Positions 56,302 through 64,000 of a stretch of 64,000 bases of DNA are shown here, in pieces (the first letter of the stretch is position 1; every line of letters begins with the position of its first letter). Position numbers and translations under genes: made by a program. The notes under the pieces were generated by a model. The model was not told where the DNA came from. It saw nothing but the letters and a program-made list of their open reading frames with translations, and did not search any database. Source of the stretch: Trichocoleus sp. FACHB-46 (GTDB lineage Bacteria; Cyanobacteriota; Cyanobacteriia; FACHB-46); assembly GCF_014695385.1 (NCBI RefSeq), contig NZ_JACJOD010000022.1, forward strand, positions 124,001 through 188,000. The letters run 5' to 3'.

Positions 56302-57639
56302 ATGACTCATTACGGTCTGTTATGCCCTCCCACAACTGGGCACCTCAACCCCATGCTAGCTCTAGGCTGCGAGCTGAAACAACGAGGCCATCAAGTCACT
56401 CTCTTCAATATCCTCGATACAGCAGCAAAGGCAAAAGCGGTTGAAATTAACTTTTGGCCCCTTGGTAGGAAAGAGTTTCCTTTAGGAACTTTGGGAAATT
56501 TCTATGATCATTTGGGCACATTACGAGGTTTAGCGGCTTTTCAGACCACCCTGAACTTCAGACAACAAGTTTGGGCTACTGTGTTTCTGCAAGAAGCTCC
56601 TGCTGCAATTCAAGCCGCAGGGGTAGAAGCTCTGCTCGTGGATCATGTGATTGTTGCTGGAGGAGCGATCGCCGAACGACTATCTCTGCCCTTTGTTTCT
56701 CTCTGTAGTGCCCTCTTAATGCAGCCCGATGACAGTGTGCCTCCTTTCTTTGCAGGTTGGCCTTATGACCCAGCACCTTGGACACGGTTACGAAATCGGT
56801 TTGGCCATGCTCTATTGGTGCAGTATTGGCGCATGGTGCATCAACCTGTGAATGAGTACCGCCAAATGTGGCGATCGCCGCTATATCTTAATCCCAGTGA
56901 TGCACTCTCCCCCCTCGCTCAAATCAGCCACCAACCTGCCGAGTTTGAATATCCTCGTCAATATCTTGCTCCCTACTTCCACTTTACTGGGCCGTTCCAC
57001 AGCACTGTGAGTCGAGAAACCGTCTCCTTCCCATTTGAGAAGCTAACAAGTCAACCTTTGATCTATGCCTCAATGGGAACGCTACGAAACCGTTCGCATC
57101 GGGTGTTTGAGCAAATTGCTGCCGCTTGTGTTGGCTTAGATGCTCAGTTGGTAATTGCTTTAGGGAAAGGTCTTGCTCCGGAAGCTCTTGGGGCTCTCCC
57201 TGGCGATCCGATTGTGGTCGGTTATGCTCCCCAATTAGAACTTCTGCAACGCGCCACTCTAGCCATCACCCATGCAGGCTTGAATACTGCCCTAGAATCT
57301 TTACAAGCAGGAGTGCCGATGGTGGCGCTCCCAGTCACAGATGATCAGCCAGGAGTTGCAGCTCGGATCGAATGGACAGGCGCTGGAGAAGTAGTTCCAA
57401 AATCTCGCTTGACCACAGCCCGTTTAAGAACTGCGGTTCAACAAGTCTTAACTTGCGAAACTTATAAACAAAACGCAGTCAGATTACGACAAGCGACCGC
57501 CCAAGCTGGCGGAGTAACACGGGCTGCGGACATTGTGGAACGAGCGATCGCAACTGGCAAGCCTGTCTTGACTCAAGATTTCTCCAAACCTAAACCTGAA
57601 CCATGCGCCCCATTATTCAACTCTTTGCCAAGCTGTTAA
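56302..57639 (+). CDS. GT1/MGT-family glycosyltransferase (UGT-like)
   Basis: 445 residues of the GT-B fold. The N-terminus YGLLCPPTTGHLNPMLALG is the acceptor-side loop. The UGT donor signature is AITHAGLNTALESLQAGVP (about 318-336), followed by LPVTDDQPGVAARIEW. This resembles CrtX (zeaxanthin glucosyltransferase) and macrolide-type transferases that add glucose to hydrophobic hydroxyls. In this setting it may glycosylate the hydroxylated product of the operon. The ATG at 56302 starts 12 bases after the preceding stop. The GH3 gene begins inside its 3' end (37-base overlap). Confidence 0.88.
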   Translation: MTHYGLLCPPTTGHLNPMLALGCELKQRGHQVTLFNILDTAAKAKAVEINFWPLGRKEFPLGTLGNFYDHLGTLRGLAAFQTTLNFRQQVWATVFLQEAPAAIQAAGVEALLVDHVIVAGGAIAERLSLPFVSLCSALLMQPDDSVPPFFAGWPYDPAPWTRLRNRFGHALLVQYWRMVHQPVNEYRQMWRSPLYLNPSDALSPLAQISHQPAEFEYPRQYLAPYFHFTGPFHSTVSRETVSFPFEKLTSQPLIYASMGTLRNRSHRVFEQIAAACVGLDAQLVIALGKGLAPEALGALPGDPIVVGYAPQLELLQRATLAITHAGLNTALESLQAGVPMVALPVTDDQPGVAARIEWTGAGEVVPKSRLTTARLRTAVQQVLTCETYKQNAVRLRQATAQAGGVTRAADIVERAIATGKPVLTQDFSKPKPEPCAPLFNSLPSC

Positions 57640-59150
57640 GCTCGGAGGCCCACAGATTTCATCAAGCTCTGCAAGACCCACAAGCCGCTCAACAAAAAGT
57701 TCAAAAGAAGATTTTTGAGTGCTTCGTTGCCAGTGAATATGGCAGATCTTTAGGGGTGCGATCGCTGACCGACTGGCAGAAAATCCCGATTGTGAACTAC
57801 ACCGATTTGGAGCCGTGGATTGAGCGCCAAAAGCAGATTCAGCAAGCTCTTCTGACCCCGCAACCCATTCTCTTTTACGAGAAAACTTCTGGGAGCCGTG
57901 GGGCTGCAAAATGGGTTCCCTACACGCGATCGCTGCGCCGCTCCTTTAGCCAAATGTTTTGCATCTGGGCACATGATCTGATCACAAATGGGCCTCAGTT
58001 CTCCACAGGAAAAGTCTATTTCTGTATCTCGCCGCAACTCACTCAACCCACACAGACAGATACAGGAGTACAGGTTGGACTAGCAGATGATGCCGAATAT
58101 CTAGATGGGTGGTTGCAGTGGGCGTTACGACCTTTTTTATTGGCTCCTACGGGTTTAAGTCGTCTCCGCGATCCAGAAGCGTTTAAGGAGCAGCTCTGTC
58201 TAGGGTTATTGCAATCAGAAAAACTAGAGATTATCTCAATTTGGAGTCCTAGCTTTCTCAGTGTCCATCTTGATTACATCCAGCAACACCGCCAAAAGCT
58301 TTGTGAGCAACTGCGCGATCGCGTCTCTCCCCGACGCCTCGCCTTACTCTCAGACCCCACAACGACTTGGACAGAAATTTGGCCCCACCTAAAGCTGATT
58401 TCCTGTTGGGATAGCGTCAATGCTGCCGACCAAGCTCAAGCGCTGCGATCGCACTTTCCTGGTGTGATGGTGCAGGGTAAAGGACTTTTGGCGACTGAAG
58501 CCCCGATGACAGTGCCACTGATTGCCGCTCAGGGATCTGTGCCGCTGCTGAATGAAGTCTTCTTTGAATTTGAGGATTCCACTGGCAAGATTCATCTTTT
58601 GCACGAGCTAGAGCCAGCCACAGAATACTCAATCATCTTGTCCCAAAAAGGCGGGTTGTATCGGTATCGCATGGGCGATCGCGTCTGGATGACTCACACC
58701 TACCTGAACACGCCTTGCCTGGAGTTCTTGGGCCGAGACCAGATGACCAGCGATTTAGTTGGCGAAAAACTACATGCTGCGTTTGTGGCTCAAGTCCTCG
58801 ATCACCTAAATTTGGGGGGCACAACGTTTAGAACTTTAGTTCCCGTCACTCAACCTCAGCCCCATTATGTTTTGTTGCTCAATCAGGCTGATCGGGAAGG
58901 AGATGCGATCGCCCAACGACTAGATGCTGCCCTCAGCGAGTCTCCCCACTATGAACATGCTCGGCTTTTAGGACAACTAGCACCTGCTCAAGTTTGGGTA
59001 TCGCCAGATGTGCCTGACCTGGTGCTGCGACAGAAATTGCAAGCGGGCCAAAAGTGGGGGGACATCAAGCATGAAGTGTTGGCGACCAAGCCAGTCGAAA
59101 CACTGCCGACGGTTGGGCTTAGGTCTAGTATTTTCGGTAGGGTGGGTTAG
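57603..59150 (+). CDS. GH3-type acyl-acid amido synthetase
   Basis: 515 residues. FYEKTSGSRGAAKWVPYT (residues 91-108) is the ATP-binding motif of the GH3 (auxin-responsive) family, and YRYRMGDRVW (about 350-360) is the second adenylate motif. GH3 enzymes activate carboxylic acids as adenylates and join them to amino acids or other amines; bacterial members act in natural-product pathways. The C-terminal domain (about 400-515) is present, so the protein is full length. It overlaps the glycosyltransferase gene by 37 bases, the tightest coupling in the operon, and is the last gene. Confidence 0.88.
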   Translation: MRPIIQLFAKLLSSEAHRFHQALQDPQAAQQKVQKKIFECFVASEYGRSLGVRSLTDWQKIPIVNYTDLEPWIERQKQIQQALLTPQPILFYEKTSGSRGAAKWVPYTRSLRRSFSQMFCIWAHDLITNGPQFSTGKVYFCISPQLTQPTQTDTGVQVGLADDAEYLDGWLQWALRPFLLAPTGLSRLRDPEAFKEQLCLGLLQSEKLEIISIWSPSFLSVHLDYIQQHRQKLCEQLRDRVSPRRLALLSDPTTTWTEIWPHLKLISCWDSVNAADQAQALRSHFPGVMVQGKGLLATEAPMTVPLIAAQGSVPLLNEVFFEFEDSTGKIHLLHELEPATEYSIILSQKGGLYRYRMGDRVWMTHTYLNTPCLEFLGRDQMTSDLVGEKLHAAFVAQVLDHLNLGGTTFRTLVPVTQPQPHYVLLLNQADREGDAIAQRLDAALSESPHYEHARLLGQLAPAQVWVSPDVPDLVLRQKLQAGQKWGDIKHEVLATKPVETLPTVGLRSSIFGRVG

Positions 59151-59166
59151 GCTAGCCGTAACCCAC
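59142..59166. terminator. Hairpin at the end of the tailoring operon
   Basis: GTGGGTTA (59142-59149) pairs with TAACCCAC (59159-59166) around GGCTAGCC; it overlaps the GH3 stop codon. It sits between the convergent GH3 and DUF427 genes. There is no U-tract, so termination efficiency is unclear. Confidence 0.45.
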
Positions 59167-59193
59167 CAAGCAAGCAAAACCGAGAGGCAAAAG

Positions 59194-59478
59194 TTACGCC
59201 TCGACTTTGACACCGCGCCAAAAGGCGACATAGCCTTCAATATTTTTGGCAGCCTGCTTCGCCTCTGGATAGTACCAAGCCGCGTCTTTGTTCACTTGGC
59301 CTTCTACTTCAACGTTGTAGTAGCTGGCTACACCTTTCCAAGGACAAGTGGTATGAGTTGAACTTTCTTTAAAGAATTCGCGATTGATGGCATCTGGGGG
59401 GAAGTAGTAGTTGTTCTCTACCACTTCGCAATTGTTACTTTCGGCGAGGACTGCACCGTTCCAAACTGCTTTTGCCAT
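59194..59478 (-). CDS. DUF427-family protein
   Basis: 94 residues. VWNGAVLAESNNCEVVENNYYFP, THTTCPWKG, YYNVEVEG and AAWYYPEAK are the features of the small beta-barrel DUF427 family, found widely in bacteria and fungi without an assigned role. A short ATG-led frame at the normal length. It is convergent with the GH3 gene, so it is probably not part of the operon. Confidence 0.9.
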   Translation of the reverse strand: MAKAVWNGAVLAESNNCEVVENNYYFPPDAINREFFKESSTHTTCPWKGVASYYNVEVEGQVNKDAAWYYPEAKQAAKNIEGYVAFWRGVKVEA

Positions 59479-59796
59479 GATTCACTTCCCTCGTTTCTAT
59501 TCAAGTTCGCTTGTTTGGTCAATTTTGGTTAAGAACGGACAGATTGAATCCTGTCCTAAACCAGTCTTTCTCTAGACTCTAGTCAGGATAGCGTGGAACT
59601 ATAGCGGGTTGTGCGAGGAAAGTTTATCTGTATCTTTTTGTCCTATATTTGATAGCCATGATGCTTAGTGCTGTATCAAGCAATTTTTGATCGGTGATGT
59701 ACTACACATCATTCAATCAAACCCTTCAATTAAAAATTGGCAGATTACCAGCTATTTATGCTTAATTTCCTATCGTTTTTGAGGTAAAGAGCTACT
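59479..59796. promoter_or_regulatory. Divergent region, DUF427 / acyl-CoA synthetase
   Basis: 318 bases between divergent starts, AT-rich, with no gene or clear hairpin. It presumably holds both promoters. Confidence 0.4.
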
Positions 59797-61770
59797 ATGA
59801 ACCCTCCTAATGCACCTAGCCTCCATCTAACTGAGCCAGAGCGAGCTAACCTCAAGCGCTTAGTGGACTATCAAGCTGTTGAGTCTTTGCCAGCGATTTG
59901 GCCAATTGTGGCTCAGAAATTTGGCTCAATTGTGGCCTTAAAAGATCCTCATGCCAAACCGGAAGTGTCGCTGACTTACGCGCAGGTATATCAGCAAATG
60001 CAGCACTTTGCCGCAGGGTTGCAGGCATTAGGGGTAGAAGTGGGCGATCGCGTGGGCCTAATCTCCGACAACAGCCCCCGTTGGTTTGTGGCGGATCAAG
60101 GCATCATGACGGCTGGAGCAGCCAATGCCGTGCGGAGTTCTCAAGCAGACCGTGAAGAACTTTTGTTTATTCTGGCTGATAGCGGCAGCACCGCGTTGGT
60201 CGTTGAGAATCAAGCCACTCTCAAGAAACTACGCTCTGGACTGGATGGGTTGGCAGTTCGAACCGTGGTGCTACTTTCCGACGAGGAGCCACCTGTTGAT
60301 GAAACGCTCAAAGTCTTGAACTTTTCTCAACTACTAGAGCTGGGTGCCAATCACTCGTTACAACCGGTGCAGCAAAATCGCGAAACCTTGGCTACCTTGA
60401 TCTATACATCCGGTACGACAGGCAGGCCAAAGGGAGCCATGCTCAGTCATGGGAATTTGTTGCATCAAGCCACCATGCTAGGGGCCGTTGTGCCGCCACA
60501 GCCCGGTAATATTGTGCTGAGCATCTTACCTAGCTGGCATGCTTATGAGCGAGCTTTTGAGTACTTTGTTTTAGCTCAGGGTTGCACTCAGGTTTACACC
60601 AGCATCCGTCACGTTAAGCAAGATCTGAAAACATACAAACCCCAATATATGGTGGGAGTGCCCCGTCTGTGGGAGTCGATTTATGAAGGGGTACAGAAAC
60701 AGTTTCGCGAGCAACCAGCGAGTAAGCAAAGGCTGATCAACTCGTTCCTGGCGGCTAGCCAAAAATACATTGCCGCTCAGCGCATTATCCAGGGCCTGAG
60801 CCTAGAGCATCCCCATCCTTCGGCGGTTGAACGCTTAGCAGCCGCTGCAAAAGCTGCCGCTCTGGCTCCGGTTCATGCCTTGGGCGATCGCCTGGTTTAT
60901 CGCCAAGTTCGAGAGGCCACTGGCGGCAAAATCGAGTTTTTGGTGAGTGGAGGTGGGTCTTTTGCCAAGCACCTTGACAACTTCTTTGAAATTATTGGAG
61001 TCACCGTTTTGCAGGGCTATGGCCTTACAGAAACCTCACCTGTAACCAATGTGCGGCGGCCTTGGCGCAATCTTAAAGGTGCCTCTGGTCAGCCCGTACC
61101 AGGGACGGAGATTCGCATTGTAGACCCAGAAACTCGTAAACCTCTACCTCCTGGAAAGCGGGGTTTGGTGCTGATTCGGGGGCGGCAAGTCATGCAGGGG
61201 TATTACAACAATCCGCAGGCGACCGCTAAAGCGATTGACCCGGAAGGGTGGTTTGATAGCGGCGACTTAGGCTGGGTGACGGATGAAAATGATTTGGTGC
61301 TGACGGGACGCGCCAAAGACACGATTGTCTTGACTAGTGGTGAAAACATCGAACCGCAACCGATTGAAGATGCTTGCATCCGCAGCCCATACATTGATCA
61401 AATTATGGTGGTTGGACAAGACCAGCGATCGCTGGGTGCCCTAGTCGTGCCTAACTTGGATGCTCTACAACTATGGGCCACTCAGCAAAACCTATCTCTC
61501 AACTTGCCTGATCAACCCGCTAGCACCAATCCGTCCGGGGCTTCGGCGATCGCCCTCGACGACAAACGCATTCAAGATTTATTCCGCCAAGAACTGAATC
61601 GGGAAGTGCAGAACCGCCCAGGGTATCGCCCTGATGATCGAGTGGGGCCATTCCGCCTAATTGTGGAACCCTTCTCGGTCGAGAATGGCATGATGACGCA
61701 AACCTTGAAGATTCGGCGACCCGTTGTGATGGAGCGCTATCAAGGTATGATCGACGGGATGTTTGCCTGA
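59797..61770 (+). CDS. aas: Long-chain acyl-CoA/acyl-ACP synthetase
   Basis: 657 residues of the ANL superfamily. IYTSGTTGRPKG (residues 202-213) is the P-loop, LQGYGLTETSP the adenylate-binding motif, and WFDSGDLGW with GRAKDTIVLTSGENIEP the hinge and A8 region. The insert around 290-390 is the shape of the cyanobacterial Aas (slr1609-like) enzyme that reactivates free fatty acids with ATP. Aas uses ACP rather than CoA in cyanobacteria; the name follows that knowledge. It is monocistronic with a good ATG and no strong ribosome site. Confidence 0.88.
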   Translation: MNPPNAPSLHLTEPERANLKRLVDYQAVESLPAIWPIVAQKFGSIVALKDPHAKPEVSLTYAQVYQQMQHFAAGLQALGVEVGDRVGLISDNSPRWFVADQGIMTAGAANAVRSSQADREELLFILADSGSTALVVENQATLKKLRSGLDGLAVRTVVLLSDEEPPVDETLKVLNFSQLLELGANHSLQPVQQNRETLATLIYTSGTTGRPKGAMLSHGNLLHQATMLGAVVPPQPGNIVLSILPSWHAYERAFEYFVLAQGCTQVYTSIRHVKQDLKTYKPQYMVGVPRLWESIYEGVQKQFREQPASKQRLINSFLAASQKYIAAQRIIQGLSLEHPHPSAVERLAAAAKAAALAPVHALGDRLVYRQVREATGGKIEFLVSGGGSFAKHLDNFFEIIGVTVLQGYGLTETSPVTNVRRPWRNLKGASGQPVPGTEIRIVDPETRKPLPPGKRGLVLIRGRQVMQGYYNNPQATAKAIDPEGWFDSGDLGWVTDENDLVLTGRAKDTIVLTSGENIEPQPIEDACIRSPYIDQIMVVGQDQRSLGALVVPNLDALQLWATQQNLSLNLPDQPASTNPSGASAIALDDKRIQDLFRQELNREVQNRPGYRPDDRVGPFRLIVEPFSVENGMMTQTLKIRRPVVMERYQGMIDGMFA

Positions 61771-61904
61771 TCGCTGGGCTGACGCACCGTATACAGACGC
61801 AGTATCGTTTTTGACAGAATCGTTTCTTGCAAAAACGTTGGCGCAAGTACGCGTTGTTTCCCAAGCGTTGCCCATCCTCAAACTATTTTCCAAGTGAAAT
61901 GTTT

Positions 61905-62354
61905 ATGGACGTCTCCAATTCACAATTACTCCTGAAACGAGCCATTACAGTTAAAGCGATCGTCACCCCCCGGTGGAAGGAGGAAGCTCAGCAGCAACTC
62001 CAGGCGCAAATTAATCAACTTGACAGCCAATTGCAACAGTTGGAAATGCAAGGGCAGCGGATGATTGCTGAAATTCAAAAGCAAAGTCTGCAACCCCCTG
62101 GCCCTCAAACAGTGCAGCAGATTGACAATATTCAAATTCAGGTCAATCAAAAGAAAAGTGAGCTGCTAGAGCAAAAAAACCAAGTGCTCCAGCAGTTGCA
62201 GCAAGTGCAAATGCTAGAACTCAACCAAGAAGTGAGCCAAGGCCAAATCGAAAGCTTCTTCCGGATCGAGCCGGGTGATAACTTGGTTGAAAAGATGCAA
62301 GTTGAGGTTTTATTGCGGGATGGCATCGTCGAAGAAATTCGGGGCGATGTCTAA
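61905..62354 (+). CDS. YlqD-like coiled-coil protein
   Basis: 149 residues. MDVSNSQLLLKRAITVKAIVTPRW begins the fold. A glutamine-rich coiled coil with repeated EIQKQ, QQLQQ and KKSELLEQKNQ patterns spans about residues 25-115. The C-terminus FFRIEPGDNLVEKMQVEVLLRDG is conserved in YlqD relatives. The longer frame from 61827 adds unconserved residues and overlaps no ribosome site; an ATG at 61899 is the other option. The function of the family is unknown. Confidence 0.8.
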   Translation: MDVSNSQLLLKRAITVKAIVTPRWKEEAQQQLQAQINQLDSQLQQLEMQGQRMIAEIQKQSLQPPGPQTVQQIDNIQIQVNQKKSELLEQKNQVLQQLQQVQMLELNQEVSQGQIESFFRIEPGDNLVEKMQVEVLLRDGIVEEIRGDV

Positions 62355-62428
62355 AGCTTGACTCTCTAACGATGGGTGCGATCGCTCAAAGCGCTCAGGT
62401 TAGGTGCGACTTCTAACTCTCTTGAGGT

Positions 62429-62455
62429 TTCCCACTGTTACAGGTGGGAATTTTT
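62429..62455 (+). terminator. Rho-independent terminator of the YlqD-like gene
   Basis: TTCCCAC (62429-62435) and GTGGGAA (62444-62450) form a 7-base stem with an 8-base loop, followed directly by TTTTT. It is 75 bases after the stop and ahead of the E2 gene promoter. Confidence 0.85.
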
Positions 62456-62589
62456 GTAGGGTCGGTGAGGCGATCGCAGCAATTCTAGTCAACTTTGTTC
62501 TGTGTGATAGCCCTGGTGGCATCTGTCAGGATAAAATGCGATCTGGCTTTGCTCCAGTTTTAACGATTTATTGATTCAGAACCCAGCCC

Positions 62590-63933
62590 ATGATCAACGA
62601 AGTTTTCATGCCTGCCCTCAGTTCTACGATGACTGAAGGAAAAATTGTTTCCTGGACTAAGTCGCCAGGTGACAAAGTTGAGAGAGGCGAAACCGTCCTA
62701 GTTGTCGAATCCGACAAGGCAGACATGGATGTGGAGTCCTTCTATGAAGGCTATCTCGCTGTGATCATGGTGCCTGCGGGTGAAAGCGCTCCGGTGGGAC
62801 AAACGATCGCCTTCATTGCCGAGACAGAAGCTGAAATTGAGACAGCGAAACAGAAAGCCGGGGGTCAGTCAGCGACGACCACGACAAACCCTGCGGCTGT
62901 GTCTGCGCCTGCGGATGCCTCCACCCAAGCCCGCCAAGCAGCGATCGCGACAGAAGCTACAGTTGCAACCGCCACCAACGGTAACGGCTCCAGCGTTAGC
63001 AGTGGCCGCACCATTGTTTCTCCTCGTGCTCGCAAACTGGCAAAAGACTTAAAAGTGGATCTCGCCGGATTAAAGGGCAGTGGCCCTCACGGTCGGATCG
63101 TCGCTCAAGATGTGGAAGCGGCTGCGGGTAAATCTCAACCTCCTGTTTCTGGTGGGGGCACAGTTCCACCTTCTCCAGACAGGCTCGTAGATCCAGTTCC
63201 TCCAGGTGTAGGTTCTAAGCCTAAGTCTGTTCCAATTTCTCCACCTGCCCCTGTAGTTCCCGGTCAAGTGGTGCCGTTGACCACGCTGCAAAACGCGGTC
63301 GTCCGCAACATGATGGTGAGCCTCAGCGTCCCCACCTACCATGTTGGCTACACGATTACCACCGACAACCTAGACAAGCTTTATAAGCAAGTGAAGTCCA
63401 AAGGTGTCACTATGTCGGCTCTGCTGGCCAAAGCAGTGGCAGTGACACTACAAAAGCATCCTCTATTGAATGCCAGCTACACCGAGCAAGGCATTAGCTA
63501 TCCTTCTGCGATCAATATCTCTGTTGCAGTGGCAATGGAAGATGGTGGCTTGATTACCCCTGTGCTGAAAAATGCCGATCAAGCGGATCTCTACTCGTTG
63601 TCTCGCACCTGGAAAGACTTGGTCGATCGCGCCCGTGCTAAGCAACTCCAGCCCGATGAATACAATAGCGGCACCTTCACCATTTCTAACCTGGGCATGT
63701 TTGGGGTCGATCGATTTGATGCGATTCTGCCTCCGGGCCAAGGTTCGATCCTGGCGATCGGAGCCTCTAGACCTCAAATGGTAGCAACCGATGATGGCTT
63801 GTTCGGTGTCAAACGGCAGATGCAAGTGAATATCACCTGCGATCACCGCATCATTTACGGCGCTCATGCGGCTGCTTTCTTGAAAGACTTGGCAACCTTG
63901 ATTGAGACCAATACTCAGTCGTTGACGCTCTAG
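62590..63933 (+). CDS. pdhC: Dihydrolipoamide acetyltransferase (pyruvate dehydrogenase E2)
   Basis: 447 residues. The lipoyl domain has the attachment Lys43 (ESDKADMDVE). An alanine/threonine-rich linker leads to a subunit-binding domain (143-175, SPRARKLAKDLKV, GSGPHGRIVAQDV). A proline-rich linker follows, then the catalytic domain ending in CDHRIIYGAH, the form of the acetyltransferase active site. It transfers acetyl from E1-bound hydroxyethyl to CoA, supplying acetyl-CoA. It is monocistronic in the window, starting at an ATG. Confidence 0.95.
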   Translation: MINEVFMPALSSTMTEGKIVSWTKSPGDKVERGETVLVVESDKADMDVESFYEGYLAVIMVPAGESAPVGQTIAFIAETEAEIETAKQKAGGQSATTTTNPAAVSAPADASTQARQAAIATEATVATATNGNGSSVSSGRTIVSPRARKLAKDLKVDLAGLKGSGPHGRIVAQDVEAAAGKSQPPVSGGGTVPPSPDRLVDPVPPGVGSKPKSVPISPPAPVVPGQVVPLTTLQNAVVRNMMVSLSVPTYHVGYTITTDNLDKLYKQVKSKGVTMSALLAKAVAVTLQKHPLLNASYTEQGISYPSAINISVAVAMEDGGLITPVLKNADQADLYSLSRTWKDLVDRARAKQLQPDEYNSGTFTISNLGMFGVDRFDAILPPGQGSILAIGASRPQMVATDDGLFGVKRQMQVNITCDHRIIYGAHAAAFLKDLATLIETNTQSLTL

Positions 63934-64000
63934 AATTCACCTAAGCAGGACACCTAAATAAAATTAAGAGGCGATCGCTTTTCAGTTTGGAGCGGTCGCC
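63934..64000. other. Right-edge tail, no gene
   Basis: 67 bases after the E2 stop, with one HIP1 site; no frame or hairpin is clear. Confidence 0.6.

Noticed and set aside
63463-63867. 134-codon minus-strand frame
   Set aside because: Antisense shadow of the E2 catalytic domain.
1-64000. Many GCGATCGC repeats
   Set aside because: These are HIP1 sites, a genome-wide cyanobacterial feature, not a local array; used as taxonomic evidence only.

Overview
This window is chromosomal DNA from a cyanobacterium, probably filamentous. The octamer GCGATCGC (HIP1) and its relatives occur in nearly every gene. Photosynthetic-lineage genes are present: two copies of NDH-1 subunit NdhH, a bilin-binding-type GAF kinase, an OCP C-terminal-domain homologue, a Coq4-like protein and an HpsL-type polysaccharide protein. 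I cannot assign a genus from the sequence alone. No rRNA, tRNA, CRISPR array, transposase or phage gene was recognised.

Layout. 1-9.9 kb holds housekeeping and conserved genes: a membrane GTPase cut by the left edge, a DUF937-like protein, an RRM RNA-binding protein, a class A penicillin-binding protein, tyrS, pyrF, a family-4 uracil-DNA glycosylase and a phosphoribosyltransferase. 9.95-16.2 kb is a minus-strand exopolysaccharide operon: HpsL-like membrane protein, acyltransferase 3, GT2, GT4, GT4. 16.7-27 kb has glmM, a membrane histidine kinase, tandem divergent ndhH paralogues, an M48 metalloprotease and rsmH. 27.2-38.7 kb is a signalling island: a CBS-GAF photoreceptor-like kinase followed by a receiver-kinase, a 1473-residue multi-PAS/GAF hybrid kinase, a NarL-type regulator, and an RsbU-type phosphatase beside an RsbW-type kinase. 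38.7-44.5 kb carries the carotenoid-binding NTF2-fold protein, a PMT-type glycosyltransferase, Coq4, a Spy-like periplasmic protein and a divergent NarL-type two-component pair.

44.5-59.2 kb is the most interesting part. A type II thioesterase, a Sfp-type phosphopantetheinyl transferase and NAD kinase come first. Then twelve tightly packed plus-strand genes follow (47.4-59.15 kb): an unknown protein, a Rieske oxygenase, an SDR, a ferritin-like diiron protein, an AurF-like diiron protein, a second Rieske oxygenase, a [2Fe-2S] ferredoxin, a third Rieske oxygenase, a fatty acid hydroxylase-type membrane enzyme, a hexapeptide acyltransferase, a GT1 glycosyltransferase and a GH3-type acyl-acid amido synthetase. 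Most junctions overlap or abut. No PKS, NRPS or terpene cyclase core lies in the window. I read this as an uncharacterised tailoring or biosynthetic operon centred on non-haem iron chemistry that ends in glycosylation and/or amide formation; its product is unknown.

59.2-64 kb returns to lipid and central metabolism: a DUF427 protein, an acyl-CoA/acyl-ACP synthetase, a YlqD-like coiled-coil protein and the pyruvate dehydrogenase E2 subunit. Several genes carry small dispersed or tandem repeats at their termini (pyrF, the phosphoribosyltransferase, the hexapeptide acyltransferase).
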